Position numbers and translations under genes: made by a program
NCBI RefSeq assembly: GCF_900128445.1
Contig: NZ_LT671417.1
Coordinates: 682,001-746,000, forward strand
From: Thermophilibacter provencensis
Lineage (GTDB): Bacteria; Actinomycetota; Coriobacteriia; Coriobacteriales; Atopobiaceae
DNA: 64,000 nt
Direction: 5' to 3'
The notes under the pieces: generated by a model
Seen by the model: the letters and a program-made list of their open reading frames with translations, nothing else
The model's database searches: none
Told to the model about the DNA's origin: nothing
Part shown: positions 8,506-18,100 of the stretch, piece after piece
Layout: each line of letters begins with the position of its first letter
Numbering within the stretch: position 1 is the stretch's first letter

Positions 8506-9114
8506 ATGTCCGTCCTCTACATACTCCGGCACGGGCAGACCGAGTACAACCTCCAGCACAGAGTCCAGGGCCACTGCGACTCGCCGCTCACGCCGCTCGG
8601 CGTTGAGCAGGCACATGCCGCGGCCCGCTGGATCGCAGATCAGGGGGTGCGATTCGACCGCATGTGCACGTCGCCTCTCGGGCGCGCCGTGTCCACGCTC
8701 GAGGTGGTCCGCGAGGAGCTTATGGCGCGCGGCGAGAAGGACCTTCCCCCCGTCGAGCCGCTGGATGCCCTGATGGAGCGAAGCTACGGCCCCTTTGAGG
8801 GCGGCCCCGCCTCTGACGTGCCCGCGGAGCTGTGGGATCCCGGCGAGGCGCTCGTGCCCTTCGGCGGGGAGGGGAGCGTCGCGCTGCGCCGGCGCATCGT
8901 CAGGGCGATGACCGAGGTCGTGGACGCCCCGGGGGTCGAGACGGCGCTCGCCGTCTGCCATGGCTCGGCGACGCTACAGTTCAAGAAGGCATGGGAGAGC
9001 CTCGCCCGCTGCCCCCAGGACGTGCCGCTCGGCAACTGCTGCGTGCTCGTGTACGAGCATGAGCGCTCTTCCGGTCAGTTCTTCTGCGAGCGCATCGTGA
9101 ACCAGCCCCTCTAG
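8506..9114 (+). CDS. Histidine phosphatase family protein (phosphoglycerate mutase-like)
   Basis: The 202-residue product starts SVLYILRHGQTEYNLQHRVQGHCDSPLTPLG, the RHG phosphohistidine motif of this superfamily. A second catalytic region is seen at LAVCHGSATLQF. Arginine and glutamate in FDRMCTSPLGRA and MERSYGPFEGG match the family active site. Substrates range from phosphoglycerate to alpha-ribazole phosphate and cannot be read from sequence. It follows thrH with a 1-base gap. Its stop codon lies at the outer edge of the large inverted repeat 9114-9190. Confidence 0.85.
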   Translation: MSVLYILRHGQTEYNLQHRVQGHCDSPLTPLGVEQAHAAARWIADQGVRFDRMCTSPLGRAVSTLEVVREELMARGEKDLPPVEPLDALMERSYGPFEGGPASDVPAELWDPGEALVPFGGEGSVALRRRIVRAMTEVVDAPGVETALAVCHGSATLQFKKAWESLARCPQDVPLGNCCVLVYEHERSSGQFFCERIVNQPL

Positions 9115-9190
9115 GGCCGTGCAAAGGGGACAGTCACTTTCGCACGGGCAGAAAGCCCGTGCGAAAGTGACTGTCCCCTTTGCACGGCCC
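9114..9190. repeat. Perfect 35-bp inverted repeat
   Basis: The left arm 9114-9148 and right arm 9156-9190 are exact reverse complements around a 7-base loop CAGAAAG. The arm contains GTGCAAAGGGGACAGTCAC. The last base of the preceding stop codon is the first base of the arm. A related copy is at 1-66. It could terminate transcription, but the perfect symmetry and dispersal suggest a REP-like or miniature transposable repeat. Confidence 0.85.
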
Positions 9191-9204
9191 CCTTTGCACG
9201 CCCA

Positions 9205-9226
9205 ATGGATACGCCCGGGAGCGCGG
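9205..9226 (+). promoter_or_regulatory. ATGGATACGC motif, copy 2 (upstream of rplC promoter)
   Basis: ATGGATACGCCCGGGA followed by GCGCGG matches the rpsL-upstream copy at 4211 in its first 16 bases. It lies 45 bases before the rplC -35 box. Confidence 0.6.
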
Positions 9227-9271
9227 AAACTCGCGCCGCAGGTCAGAAGCCACAAAACTTTTGCGGAGACA

Positions 9272-9300
9272 TTGTGAATTTGCGTATGCCCATGTAGACT
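9272..9300 (+). promoter_or_regulatory. Promoter of the rplC operon
   Basis: TTGTGA (9272-9277), a 17-base spacer and TAGACT (9295-9300) form a plausible sigma-70-type promoter. Transcription from about 9307 would give a 120-base leader before rplC. That is long enough for the ribosomal-protein autoregulation known for S10 operons, but no specific L4 site could be recognised. Confidence 0.65.
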
Positions 9301-9427
9301 AGACAGGCTGCGCTAATGGGGAGAGGTGTGCCTCGAGCCAAGGTGCGGCAGATACAGGACGTGGTCCGCTGGGGAGGGGCAAAGGGTGCCCCACAGGTCC
9401 CATGACCACCGAAGGTTAGGAAAGAGC

Positions 9428-10048
9428 ATGGTCAGCACGATCCTTGGCCGCAAGCTTGGGATGACGCAGATCTGGGACGAGAACGACAACGTCGTGCCCG
9501 TCACCGTCATCCAGGCTGGCCCCTGCACTGTCTCGCAGGTCAAGACGAAGGCGACCGACGGCTACGACGCCGTCCAGATCGGCTTCGGAGACATCTCCGC
9601 CAAGCACGTCAACAAGCCCATGGCCGGCCACTTCAAGGCCGCCGGCGTCGAGCCGATGCGCTACCTGCGCGAGGTCCGCGTCGAGAACGGCGAGGAGCAC
9701 AAGACCGGCGACGTCGTCACCGTTGCTGACTTCGCCGAGGTCAAGGCCGTCGACGTCATCGGCACCTCCAAGGGCAAGGGCTTCCAGGGCACCATCAAGC
9801 GCTGGAACTTCTCGCGTGGCCCCATGACCCACGGCTCCCGCAACCAGCGTCGTCCGGGCTCCATCGGCCAGTGCGCCTACCCCGCGCGCGTTCGCAAGGG
9901 CCTGCACATGTACGGTCACATGGGCGACGAGCGCGTGACGGTCAAGAACCTCAAGCTCGTCCGCGTTGACGCCGAGCAGAACCTCATGCTCGTCAAGGGC
10001 GCTGTCCCCGGCGGCAAGAACGCTCTCGTCCAGATCCGCATGGCCTAA
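9428..10048 (+). CDS. rplC: Large ribosomal subunit protein L3
   Basis: L3 is an early 50S assembly protein near the peptidyl transferase centre. The 206-residue product shows VSTILGRKLGMTQIWDEN, KGKGFQGTIKRWNFSRGPMTHGS and RRPGSIGQ, including the conserved glutamine that is methylated in E. coli. ATG at 9428 follows AGGAAAG; an upstream in-frame ATG at 9326 would add 34 residues unlike any L3. It is first gene of its transcript, because rpsJ is detached. Confidence 0.97.
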   Translation: MVSTILGRKLGMTQIWDENDNVVPVTVIQAGPCTVSQVKTKATDGYDAVQIGFGDISAKHVNKPMAGHFKAAGVEPMRYLREVRVENGEEHKTGDVVTVADFAEVKAVDVIGTSKGKGFQGTIKRWNFSRGPMTHGSRNQRRPGSIGQCAYPARVRKGLHMYGHMGDERVTVKNLKLVRVDAEQNLMLVKGAVPGGKNALVQIRMA

Positions 10049-10085
10049 GTGCCAGGAAATCTCTTAGGCTAACAAGGAGGACAGA

Positions 10086-10712
10086 ATGTCCAAGTACGCA
10101 ATCAAGAACGCCGAGGGGGCCCAGGTCGCTGAGGCCGAGCTCGCCGACGGCGTCTTCGGCATCGAGCCGAACATCCCCGTCATCCACCAGGTCGTGGTGT
10201 GCCAGGACAGCTGCGCCCGCCAGGGCACCCACTCCGTGAAGAACCGCCACGAGGTCTCCGGCGGCGGCGCCAAGCCCTACCGCCAGAAGGGCACCGGCCG
10301 TGCTCGCCAGGGCTCCACGCGCGCCGCGCAGTGGACCGGCGGCGGCGTCGTCTTCGGCCCCACCCCGCGCACCCACAACAAGCGCATCAACAGCAAGATG
10401 GTCAAGCTTGCCATGCGCTCCGTGCTCTCTGGCAAGGTCTCCGACAGCGAGCTCGTCCTCGTTGACGCCCTCTCCTTTGAGAAGCCGTCCACGAAGCAGG
10501 CCAAGGCCCTTCTCGCCAGCCTCGGCATCGAGGGCAAGCGCGTGACCGTCGTCGTCTCCGACGATGACGTCAACACCTACCTCTCGTTCCGCAACCTCCA
10601 GCAGGTCAACGTCATCGGCATGTCCGAGGCCACGACCCGCAACCTCATCGACAACGGCGCCCTCGTCATGACCGCCGACATCGCGAAGCAGTTCGAGGAG
10701 GTGCTCGCATAA
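10086..10712 (+). CDS. rplD: Large ribosomal subunit protein L4
   Basis: L4 lines the peptide exit tunnel and represses the S10 operon in E. coli. The 208-residue sequence shows the tunnel loop region [29 protein letters not shown] in segments, and [24 protein letters not shown] at 10086 is preceded by AAGGAGG. The stop overlaps the rplW start (TAATG). Confidence 0.97.
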   Translation: MSKYAIKNAEGAQVAEAELADGVFGIEPNIPVIHQVVVCQDSCARQGTHSVKNRHEVSGGGAKPYRQKGTGRARQGSTRAAQWTGGGVVFGPTPRTHNKRINSKMVKLAMRSVLSGKVSDSELVLVDALSFEKPSTKQAKALLASLGIEGKRVTVVVSDDDVNTYLSFRNLQQVNVIGMSEATTRNLIDNGALVMTADIAKQFEEVLA

Positions 10713-11014
10713 TGAACTCCGCCTACGACGTGATCATCCGCCCGATCGTCTCCGAGCGTTCCTTTGACCTCATGGAGCAGGGCAAGTACACCTTCGAGGT
10801 GGCCAAGGCCGCTCCCAAGGAGGAGATCGCCGCCGCCATCGAGAAGCTCTTCGGCGTCCACGTGGTGAAGGTCAACACCATGAACGTCTCCGGCAAGAAG
10901 AAGCGCGTTCGCTATCAGACCCCTGGCACCACGCGCTCCTGGAAGAAGGCCGTCGTGACCCTCGCCGCCGGCGAGACGATCGAGATCTTCGGCAGCCAGC
11001 AGGCCGCCGAGTAG
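10712..11014 (+). CDS. rplW: Large ribosomal subunit protein L23
   Basis: L23 binds 23S rRNA at the tunnel exit and is the docking site for trigger factor and SRP. The 100-residue product carries IIRPIVSERSFDLMEQGKYTFEV and the C-terminal KKAVVTLAAGETIEIF. Its start overlaps the rplD stop by one base, implying translational coupling. A terminator-like hairpin follows, unusual inside an S10 operon. Confidence 0.97.
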   Translation: MNSAYDVIIRPIVSERSFDLMEQGKYTFEVAKAAPKEEIAAAIEKLFGVHVVKVNTMNVSGKKKRVRYQTPGTTRSWKKAVVTLAAGETIEIFGSQQAAE

Positions 11015-11025
11015 GCCAGCACCCC

Positions 11026-11055
11026 GCCCGAGCCCCTGAGGGGGGCCGGGCTTTT
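11026..11055 (+). terminator. Intrinsic terminator or attenuator between rplW and rplB
   Basis: GCCCG-AGCCCC (11026-11036) pairs with the GGGGG-CCGGGC segment ending at 11051 around a short loop, and TTTT follows. It splits the S10 operon after L23. No strong promoter is visible before rplB, so partial read-through (attenuation) is likely. Confidence 0.65.
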
Positions 11056-11067
11056 GTGCCCCGCGCG

Positions 11068-11089
11068 ATGGATACGCGCGGAACCGTGG
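11068..11089 (+). promoter_or_regulatory. ATGGATACGC motif, copy 3 (upstream of rplB)
   Basis: ATGGATACGCGCGGAA followed by CCGTGG, 64 bases before the rplB start and just after the terminator. It matches copies at 4211 and 9205. Unlike those two, no consensus promoter follows it. Confidence 0.6.
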
Positions 11090-11152
11090 TAATCCGGTGT
11101 CGGCCGCCAATCCCTGAGCGGTCGGCCAACGGAAGAAGAAGGGAAAGAGTCA

Positions 11153-11989
<837 letters not shown>

Positions 11990-12019
11990 TCGCAACACGA
12001 GTAGTAGGAGATAGAAAGC

Positions 12020-12280
12020 ATGAGCAGAAGTCTCAAGAAGGGCCCGTTCGTGGAGACTCGCCTCCTCGCGCGTGTCGCCGCTCAGAACGAGGCCGGCACC
12101 AAGGAGGTCATCAAGACCTGGTCGCGCTCCTCGACCATCTTCCCCGAGATGGTCGGTCACACGATCGCCGTCCACGACGGCCGCAAGCACGTGCCCGTGT
12201 ACGTCACCGAGTCCATGGTCGGGCACAAGCTGGGCGAGTTCGCCCCCACCCGCACGTTCCGTGGCCACAAGGAAAAGTAG
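12020..12280 (+). CDS. rpsS: Small ribosomal subunit protein S19
   Basis: S19 binds the 16S rRNA head with S13 and contacts A-site tRNA. The 86-residue product begins [19 protein letters not shown] and contains [22 protein letters not shown] and [13 protein letters not shown], all conserved. ATG at 12020 is preceded by TAGGAG. It lies 30 bases after rplB and 16 before rplV. Confidence 0.97.
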   Translation: MSRSLKKGPFVETRLLARVAAQNEAGTKEVIKTWSRSSTIFPEMVGHTIAVHDGRKHVPVYVTESMVGHKLGEFAPTRTFRGHKEK

Positions 12281-12296
12281 GGGGTAGGGAAACAAC

Positions 12297-12659
12297 ATGC
12301 CTCAGAACACCAACACCAACGAGGTTCGCGCGACGGCCAAGTACGTCCGCGTCGCCCCTCGCAAGGCCCGCGCCGTCGTCTCGCTGATTCGCGACCTCCC
12401 CGTCGAGAAGGCCCTCGAGGTCCTGCAGTTCTCGACCCGCGCCGCTGCCGTGGACGTGGCCAAGGTCCTGCGCTCCGCGGTCGCCAACGCCGAGAACAAC
12501 AACGGCCTGCGCGGCGACAACCTCTACGTGAAGCTCGCCTACGTTGACGAGGGCCCCACCCTCAAGCGCATCCGCCCGCGCGCCAAGGGTTCTGCCTCCC
12601 GCATCAACAAGCGCATGAGCCACATCACCGTCGTCGTCGCTCCTCGAAAGGAGGCGTAG
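12297..12659 (+). CDS. rplV: Large ribosomal subunit protein L22
   Basis: L22 extends a beta hairpin into the exit tunnel near the macrolide site. The 120-residue sequence shows [32 protein letters not shown] and the hairpin region [24 protein letters not shown] at 12297 follows GGGGTAGGG. No obvious change of the tunnel loop is visible. Confidence 0.97.
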   Translation: MPQNTNTNEVRATAKYVRVAPRKARAVVSLIRDLPVEKALEVLQFSTRAAAVDVAKVLRSAVANAENNNGLRGDNLYVKLAYVDEGPTLKRIRPRAKGSASRINKRMSHITVVVAPRKEA

Positions 12660-12666
12660 GGAAAGC

Positions 12667-13376
<710 letters not shown>

Positions 13377-13377
<1 letters not shown>

Positions 13378-13802
13378 TGCTCGCACCTAAGCGCGTTCTT
13401 CACCGCAAGGTCCAGCGTGGCTCCATGAAGGGTCACGCCAAGGGCAACACCCAGCTGCACTTTGGCTCCTATGGCATCCAGGCCCTCGAGGCCCACTGGA
13501 TCACCAACCGTCAGATCGAGGCCTGCCGTGTCGCCATGACCCGCTACATGAAGCGTGGCGGCAAGGTCTGGATCACGATCTTCCCGGACAAGCCCATCAC
13601 CAAGAAGCCCGCCGAGACCCGCATGGGCTCGGGCAAGGGCAACCCCGAGGAGTGGGTGGCCGTCGTCAAGCCGGGCCGCATCATGTTCGAGATTGATGGC
13701 GTGTCCGACGAGGTGGCTCGCGAGGCTCTCCGTCTGGCCCAGCACAAGCTGCCGATCAAGACCAAGATCGTCGCCCGCACCGACCAGGACGGGGAGGAAT
13801 AG
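13377..13802 (+). CDS. rplP: Large ribosomal subunit protein L16
   Basis: L16 organises the A-site region of the 50S subunit. The 141-residue sequence begins [23 protein letters not shown] and contains [32 protein letters not shown] in overlapping segments, the typical L16 signature. One-base overlap with rpsC indicates translational coupling. Confidence 0.97.
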
Positions 13803-13805
13803 GCA

Positions 13806-14021
13806 ATGAAGTACACCGACATCAAGGCCATGAGCGACGACGAGCTCGCCAAGAAGCTGGAGGAGGGCCGCGCTGAGCTCTTCAACCTCCGCTTCCAGAT
13901 GGCCACGAGCCAGCTTGACAACACGGCCCGCGTCAAGACCGTGAAGAAGGACATCGCGCGCGTCCTCACCGAGCAGCGCGCCCGCCAGATCGCGGCTGAG
14001 AAGTCCGCCGCGCAGAACTAG
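13806..14021 (+). CDS. rpmC: Large ribosomal subunit protein L29
   Basis: L29 lies at the tunnel exit next to L23. The 71-residue helical protein shows the conserved [21 protein letters not shown] segment in its middle and a lysine/alanine-rich tail. ATG at 13806, 3 bases after the rplP stop, uses the GGGGAGGAA sequence inside the rplP end. Confidence 0.96.
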   Translation: MKYTDIKAMSDDELAKKLEEGRAELFNLRFQMATSQLDNTARVKTVKKDIARVLTEQRARQIAAEKSAAQN

Positions 14022-14038
14022 ATCGCAGGAGAATGACA

Positions 14039-14305
14039 ATGGCTGAGACCGAGAAGAGGAACGCGCGCAAGGTCGTCACCGGGACGGTCGTCTCCATCTC
14101 TGGCGACAAGTCCATCACGGTGAAGATCGACTACCGCAAGCGTCACCCCAAGTACGGCAAGATGATGACCATCTCCAAGAAGCTTCACGCTCACGACGAG
14201 AAGAACGAGTGCGGCGTCGGCGACACCGTCACCGTCATGGAGACTCGTCCGCTTTCCAAGACCAAGCGTTGGCGTCTCGTGGAGATCGTCGAGCGCGCCA
14301 AGTAA
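14039..14305 (+). CDS. rpsQ: Small ribosomal subunit protein S17
   Basis: S17 is a primary 16S rRNA binder of OB fold. The 88-residue product has [37 protein letters not shown] and [15 protein letters not shown]. Two in-frame ATGs exist at 14033 and 14039. The second is chosen because AGGAGA (14027-14032) would touch the first ATG but is 6 bases from the second. Confidence 0.95.
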   Translation: MAETEKRNARKVVTGTVVSISGDKSITVKIDYRKRHPKYGKMMTISKKLHAHDEKNECGVGDTVTVMETRPLSKTKRWRLVEIVERAK

Positions 14306-14317
14306 GTATCAGTGACG

Positions 14318-14364
14318 AGCCCTGCCCACGTGCGTCGCACGTAAGGACGCACCTCTGGGCGGGC
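14318..14364 (+). promoter_or_regulatory. Intercistronic hairpin between rpsQ and rplN
   Basis: CCTGCCC (14321-14327) pairs with GGGCGGG (14357-14363), and GTGCGTC (14330-14336) with GACGCAC (14346-14352). No U-tract follows. It may stabilise or process the mRNA or take part in spc-operon feedback, since L14 is the first spc gene. Confidence 0.45.
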
Positions 14365-14384
14365 ACACGTTCGGAGGAACACCA

Positions 14385-14753
14385 ATGATTCAGATGGAGA
14401 CCATGCTCAACGTCGCTGACAACAGCGGCGCTCGACGCGTGAAGTGCGTCAAGGTCCTCGGTGGCTCCAAGCGTCGCTACGCCGGCCTGGCCGACGTCAT
14501 CATCGGCGCCGTGCAGGAGGCTACCCCGGGCGGTTCCGTGAAGAAGGGCGACATCGTCCGCTGCGTCATCGTGCGCACGGTCAAGGAGACCCGTCGCAAG
14601 GACGGCAGCTACATCCGCTTTGACCAGAACGCCTGTGTCCTGGTCAACAAGGATGGTGAGCCCAAGGGCACCCGTATCTTCGGGCCCGTCGCCCGCGAGC
14701 TGCGCGACCACAAGTACATGAAGATCGTCTCGCTCGCGCCTGAGACGCTCTAG
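14385..14753 (+). CDS. rplN: Large ribosomal subunit protein L14
   Basis: L14 contacts 16S rRNA across the subunit bridge. The 122-residue sequence begins [21 protein letters not shown] and contains [21 protein letters not shown] and [11 protein letters not shown], all characteristic. ATG at 14385 follows CGGAGGAAC. First gene of the classical spc order (L14-L24-L5). Confidence 0.97.
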   Translation: MIQMETMLNVADNSGARRVKCVKVLGGSKRRYAGLADVIIGAVQEATPGGSVKKGDIVRCVIVRTVKETRRKDGSYIRFDQNACVLVNKDGEPKGTRIFGPVARELRDHKYMKIVSLAPETL

Positions 14754-14766
14754 GGAGTGAGGACGA

Positions 14767-15084
14767 ATGGCTAAGATGCATGTGAAGAAGGGCGACAAGG
14801 TCGTCGTCCTCTCCGGTAAGGACAAGGGCAAGGAGGGCGAGATCCTCCGCGCCAAGCCCGCCGAGGGCAAGGTCATCGTTGAGGGCGTCGCCATGGTCAA
14901 GAAGGCCGTGCGCCCCAACGCGCAGAACCAGCAGGGCGGCATCGTCGAGCAGGAGGCCGCCATCGACGCCTCCAACGTCATGCTCGTCTGCCCGAGCTGC
15001 GGCAAGCCCACGCGCGTCGGTCACGACGTGAACGACGAGGGCAAGAAGGTCCGCGTGTGCAAGAAGTGCGGCGCCAAGTTCTAA
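14767..15084 (+). CDS. rplX: Large ribosomal subunit protein L24
   Basis: L24 initiates 50S assembly. The 105-residue protein has the KOW motif [21 protein letters not shown] near its N terminus. Its C terminus ends with CPSCGK and VCKKCGAKF, a four-cysteine zinc-ribbon-like pair seen in some bacterial L24 proteins. ATG at 14767. The operon stops here at a large hairpin, and rplE follows only after a 0.7-kb spacer. Confidence 0.96.
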   Translation: MAKMHVKKGDKVVVLSGKDKGKEGEILRAKPAEGKVIVEGVAMVKKAVRPNAQNQQGGIVEQEAAIDASNVMLVCPSCGKPTRVGHDVNDEGKKVRVCKKCGAKF

Positions 15085-15110
15085 GGGCCTGAGCCGCATA
15101 TCATTCCGGG

Positions 15111-15174
15111 GAGCCCCCGGATTTCCTACGAGAGGTGCGCTTCGCGAAACCTCTCTTCGGAAATCCGGGGGCTC
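15111..15174 (+). terminator. Composite hairpin after rplX, copy 2
   Basis: The outer stem is 16 perfect base pairs (15111-15126 with 15159-15174). The inner stem is 7 bp (15130-15136 with 15149-15155), capped by CGC-TTC-GCG (15138-15146). Compared with 7731-7797 the architecture and TTC cap are identical, while nearly all paired positions differ compensatorily. It ends the rplB-rplX block. Confidence 0.78.
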
Positions 15175-15248
15175 CTCGCATGCAGTTTCTGGCCCAGGCC
15201 CTTAGAACTTGGCGTCGCCCTGGTCTGTGCGCCGTCTGGGGGGCGCGT

Positions 15249-15555
15249 ACTCAGATGCGGATTTGAGCGGTCAACCAGCGTGATGTTGATGCGGAAATAC
15301 GCCTTCAAGCACGTCGCCCTTCAGCCTCTGGCACTCAGATGCGGAAATGAGCGCGGAGCGGTACTCAGATGCGGATCTGAGTGAGGGGTGATGCTCAGAT
15401 CCGGAACTGAGCGACCGCCCGACGGAACGGTCCTGCGGAAACGTGTCATCGCGCGCGGCGAGCCACGGCCGCTGATGCTCAAATCCGGATTTGAGTAGGG
15501 GGTGATGCTCAGATGGGGAACTGAGCGAGGGAGATGCTCAGAAGCGCATTTGAGT
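15249..15555. repeat. Array of seven 20-bp palindromic units upstream of rplE
   Basis: Units start at 15249, 15333, 15363, 15393, 15477, 15507 and 15536, with consensus RCTCAGATSCGGAWYTGAGY. The fifth contains a perfect 18-bp palindrome (CTCAAATCCGGATTTGAG) and the third has perfect 7-bp arms. Several units are exactly 30 bases apart. No gene fits this spacer (15175-15799). The array could bind a dimeric regulator or be a local expansion of a short palindromic repeat. Confidence 0.8.
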
Positions 15556-15598
15556 GGCGAGAAGGACGGGCGAGAAGGACGTAGCGTCGAGCGAGTTA

Positions 15599-15650
15599 GC
15601 CGAGAGCGAATGTGCATAAACGGTGCGTCGTTCTTCTCGGTTTTCCTTTT
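15599..15650 (+). terminator. Hairpin with T-rich tail upstream of rplE
   Basis: CCGAGA (15599-15604) can pair with TCTCGG (15635-15640), followed by TTTTCCTTTT. The sequence CGTTCTTCTCGG here also occurs in the rpsL spacer, as GGTTCTTCTCGGC at 4055 and CGTTCTTCTCGCC at 4175. A possible -10 box for rplE (TATTAT, 15665-15670) follows, without a convincing -35. Confidence 0.4.
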
Positions 15651-15799
15651 GTGGAGAAAGGGCGTATTATGTTTCCTTGCGTCTCTGGGTAGGGTGTATT
15701 CTGCCCCGGGCGCGTGACAAGGCTCCCCGCCCCGCCAAGGCAGGGAGGTACGAGGTTGGAAACCCCGTGCTGAGAACCCCAAGAGTTTAAGGAGTGGAC

Positions 15800-16357
15800 A
15801 TGGCAGACAAGTACGTACCGCGTCTCAAGGAGCAGTACTTCGCCACCGTGCGTGACGAGCTCCAGAAGCAGTTCGGCTACAAGAACGTTCACCAGATTCC
15901 GAAGATCGAGAAGATCGTCGTGAACATGGGCGTCGGCGAGGCCGCGACGGACGCCAAGGCCATCGACGGCGCCGTCGCCGACCTGCGCGCCATCACCGGC
16001 CAGCAGCCCCTCGTGACCCACGCCCGCAAGTCCATCGCGACCTTCCACCTTCGCGCCGGCATGCCGATCGGCGCCAAGGTCACCCTGCGCGGCGACCGCA
16101 TGTGGGAGTTCTTCGACCGCCTCATCTCCATCGCCATCCCGCGCATCCGCGACTTCCGCGGCATCTCCCCGAAGAGCTTCGACGGCCGCGGCAACTTCTC
16201 CATGGGCGTCACCGAGCAGCTCATCTTCCCGGAGATCGACTTCGACAAGATCGACCACACCCGCGGCATGGACATCACCATCGTGACCACCGCTCAGACT
16301 GACGAGGAGGGCAAGGCGCTTCTCAAGGCCTTCCACTTCCCGTTCAAGGCTGAGTAG
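15800..16357 (+). CDS. rplE: Large ribosomal subunit protein L5
   Basis: L5 binds 5S rRNA and the P-site tRNA. The 185-residue protein shows [24 protein letters not shown], the [24 protein letters not shown] segment and [21 protein letters not shown], all typical. ATG at 15800 follows AAGGAG by 7 bases; an upstream GTG two codons earlier is less well spaced. It starts a new transcription block after the palindrome-array spacer. Confidence 0.97.
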   Translation: MADKYVPRLKEQYFATVRDELQKQFGYKNVHQIPKIEKIVVNMGVGEAATDAKAIDGAVADLRAITGQQPLVTHARKSIATFHLRAGMPIGAKVTLRGDRMWEFFDRLISIAIPRIRDFRGISPKSFDGRGNFSMGVTEQLIFPEIDFDKIDHTRGMDITIVTTAQTDEEGKALLKAFHFPFKAE

Positions 16358-16421
16358 GTCAAATACCGACAAAGGCGTCCCGGCAGGGCCGGGGCGCCCG
16401 GATTGCAATGAAGGAGGATTT

Positions 16422-16607
16422 GTGGCTAAGACATCGATGATCGTCAAGGCTCAGCGCGAGCCGAAGTTCTCGACGCGCAAGCAGAACCGCTGCCAGCGTT
16501 GTGGGCGTCCCCACTCCGTCTATCGCAAGTTCGGCCTCTGCCGCGTCTGCTTCCGCGAGCTTGCGAGCAAGGGCGAGCTTCCCGGCGTCCGCAAGGCGAG
16601 CTGGTAG
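16422..16607 (+). CDS. rpsZ: Small ribosomal subunit protein S14, zinc type
   Basis: This 61-residue S14 has the short zinc-binding form: [25 protein letters not shown] supplies two CxxC pairs. It sits in the 30S head. The start is GTG at 16422, 4 bases after AAGGAGGATT. No second, zinc-free S14 is present in the window. A GC-rich hairpin lies between rplE and this gene. Confidence 0.97.
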   Translation: MAKTSMIVKAQREPKFSTRKQNRCQRCGRPHSVYRKFGLCRVCFRELASKGELPGVRKASW

Positions 16608-16696
16608 GACCCTGGGGCTCTGGCGTCCAGGCGCTTGTGCCACGGGTGCGAGCGAACCGGACACGCAGGTTCATCATTATCGAAGGAGAATGATCC

Positions 16697-17095
16697 ATGA
16701 AGATCACTGATCCCATTTCTGACATGCTGACGCGCATCCGCAACGCGAACGCCGCCAACAAGGCCGAGGTGTCCATGCCCTCGACCAAGGTGCTCGTCGA
16801 GATTGCCCGCGTCATCTGCGAGGAGGGATACATCGCCGGGTACGAGGTCGAGGACACGACCCCGCAGAAGACCCTCCACATCACGCTCAAGTACGGCGCC
16901 CGCCACGCGAAGGTCATCCGTGGCATTCGCCGCATCTCCAAGCCCGGCCTGCGCATCTACTCCACCGCGGAGAAGCTTCCGCGCGTGCTCGGCGGCCTCG
17001 GCACCGCCGTCATCTCTACCTCCAAGGGCATGATGTGCGACCGCGACGCCCGCAAGCAGGGCATCGGCGGCGAGGTCATCGCCTACATCTGGTAA
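16697..17095 (+). CDS. rpsH: Small ribosomal subunit protein S8
   Basis: S8 binds the 16S central domain and is the spc-operon translational repressor in E. coli. The 132-residue sequence opens MKITDPISDMLTRIRNANAA and closes STSKGMMCDRDARKQGIGGEVIAYIW, matching the family. ATG at 16697 follows AAGGAGAATGATCC. Confidence 0.97.
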   Translation: MKITDPISDMLTRIRNANAANKAEVSMPSTKVLVEIARVICEEGYIAGYEVEDTTPQKTLHITLKYGARHAKVIRGIRRISKPGLRIYSTAEKLPRVLGGLGTAVISTSKGMMCDRDARKQGIGGEVIAYIW

Positions 17096-17123
17096 CTCAC
17101 GGCAGGAATGAAAGGAGACAACC

Positions 17124-17660
17124 GTGTCTCGTATTGGTAAGCAGCCTGTCCAGGTTCCCGCCGGAGTCACTGTGACAGTCAACGGCAGCACCGTCACCAT
17201 CAAGGGCGGCAAGGGCGAGCTCACCCGCACCTTCTCCGATCTCGTCGAGATCAAGGAGGAGGGCGAGGAGCTCCTCGTCGTCCGCGTGGACGAGTCCACC
17301 GCCTCCAACGCCCAGCAGGGCCTCACCCGCACCCTTCTCCACAACATGGTGGTTGGCGTCTCCGAGGGCTTTGAGAAGAAGCTCGAGCTCACCGGCGTCG
17401 GCTACCGTGCGGCGCTCAAGGGCAAGGACCTCGACCTCTCGCTCGGCTACTCTCACCCGGTGGTCTACCCGGCCCCCGAGAACATCACCTTCGAGGTGCC
17501 CGACAACACCCACATCAACGTGAAGGGCATCTCCAAGGAGCAGGTCGGCCAGGTGGCCGCCGAGATCCGCATGAAGCGCCCGCCCGAGCCGTACAAGGGC
17601 AAGGGCATCCACTACGTGGGCGAGCACATCCGCAGGAAGCTCGGCAAGGCCGCCAAGTAG
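17124..17660 (+). CDS. rplF: Large ribosomal subunit protein L6
   Basis: L6 stabilises the factor-binding site of the 50S subunit. The 178-residue protein starts SRIGKQPVQVPAGVTVTV and ends with the RRPPEPYKGKGI-like motif KRPPEPYKGKGIHYVGEHI. The start is GTG at 17124 after AAAGGAGAC. A perfect 8-bp hairpin (17683-17690 with 17697-17704) separates it from rplR. Confidence 0.97.
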   Translation: MSRIGKQPVQVPAGVTVTVNGSTVTIKGGKGELTRTFSDLVEIKEEGEELLVVRVDESTASNAQQGLTRTLLHNMVVGVSEGFEKKLELTGVGYRAALKGKDLDLSLGYSHPVVYPAPENITFEVPDNTHINVKGISKEQVGQVAAEIRMKRPPEPYKGKGIHYVGEHIRRKLGKAAK

Positions 17661-17722
17661 TCTTCGGCCAGGCAGCGAAAGACCATCACCCCGTCAGGTG
17701 ATGGCACGTCTAAGGAGAAGGA

Positions 17723-18091
17723 ATGAACAAGCAGCAGGCGAAGAAGGCCGGTCTCAAGCGCCGCGAGCGCCGCGTCCGCGCCAAGATCTTCGGCACCGCT
17801 GAGCGTCCGCGCCTCAGCGTGCACCGCACCAACGCAAACATCTACGCTCAGGTCATCGACGACGCCGACGGCAAGACCATCTGCTCTGCCTCGACCCTCG
17901 ACCCCGAGTTCCGCGCCACGGGCAAGATCGGCTCCAACAAGGAGGCCGCCGAGTTCGTTGGCGAGCTCGTGGGCAAGCGTGCCGTCGAGAAGGGCGTCAC
18001 CACGGTCACCTTCGACCGCGGTGGTCGCATCTATCACGGCCGTGTCAAGGCTCTGGCAGACGGTGCCCGCAACGCGGGCCTGAAGTTCTAG
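17723..18091 (+). CDS. rplR: Large ribosomal subunit protein L18
   Basis: L18 binds 5S rRNA with L5. The 122-residue sequence has [36 protein letters not shown] in segments and ends [24 protein letters not shown], as expected. ATG at 17723 follows AAGGAGAAGG. It is 9 bases upstream of rpsE. Confidence 0.97.
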   Translation: MNKQQAKKAGLKRRERRVRAKIFGTAERPRLSVHRTNANIYAQVIDDADGKTICSASTLDPEFRATGKIGSNKEAAEFVGELVGKRAVEKGVTTVTFDRGGRIYHGRVKALADGARNAGLKF

Positions 18092-18100
18092 GAGGATTCA

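Noticed and set aside
15249-15555. Could the rplE palindrome array be a CRISPR array?
   Set aside because: Units are self-complementary, 20 bases long, imperfect and in places separated by only 9-10 bases; there are no uniform spacers of 30-40 bases and no cas genes.
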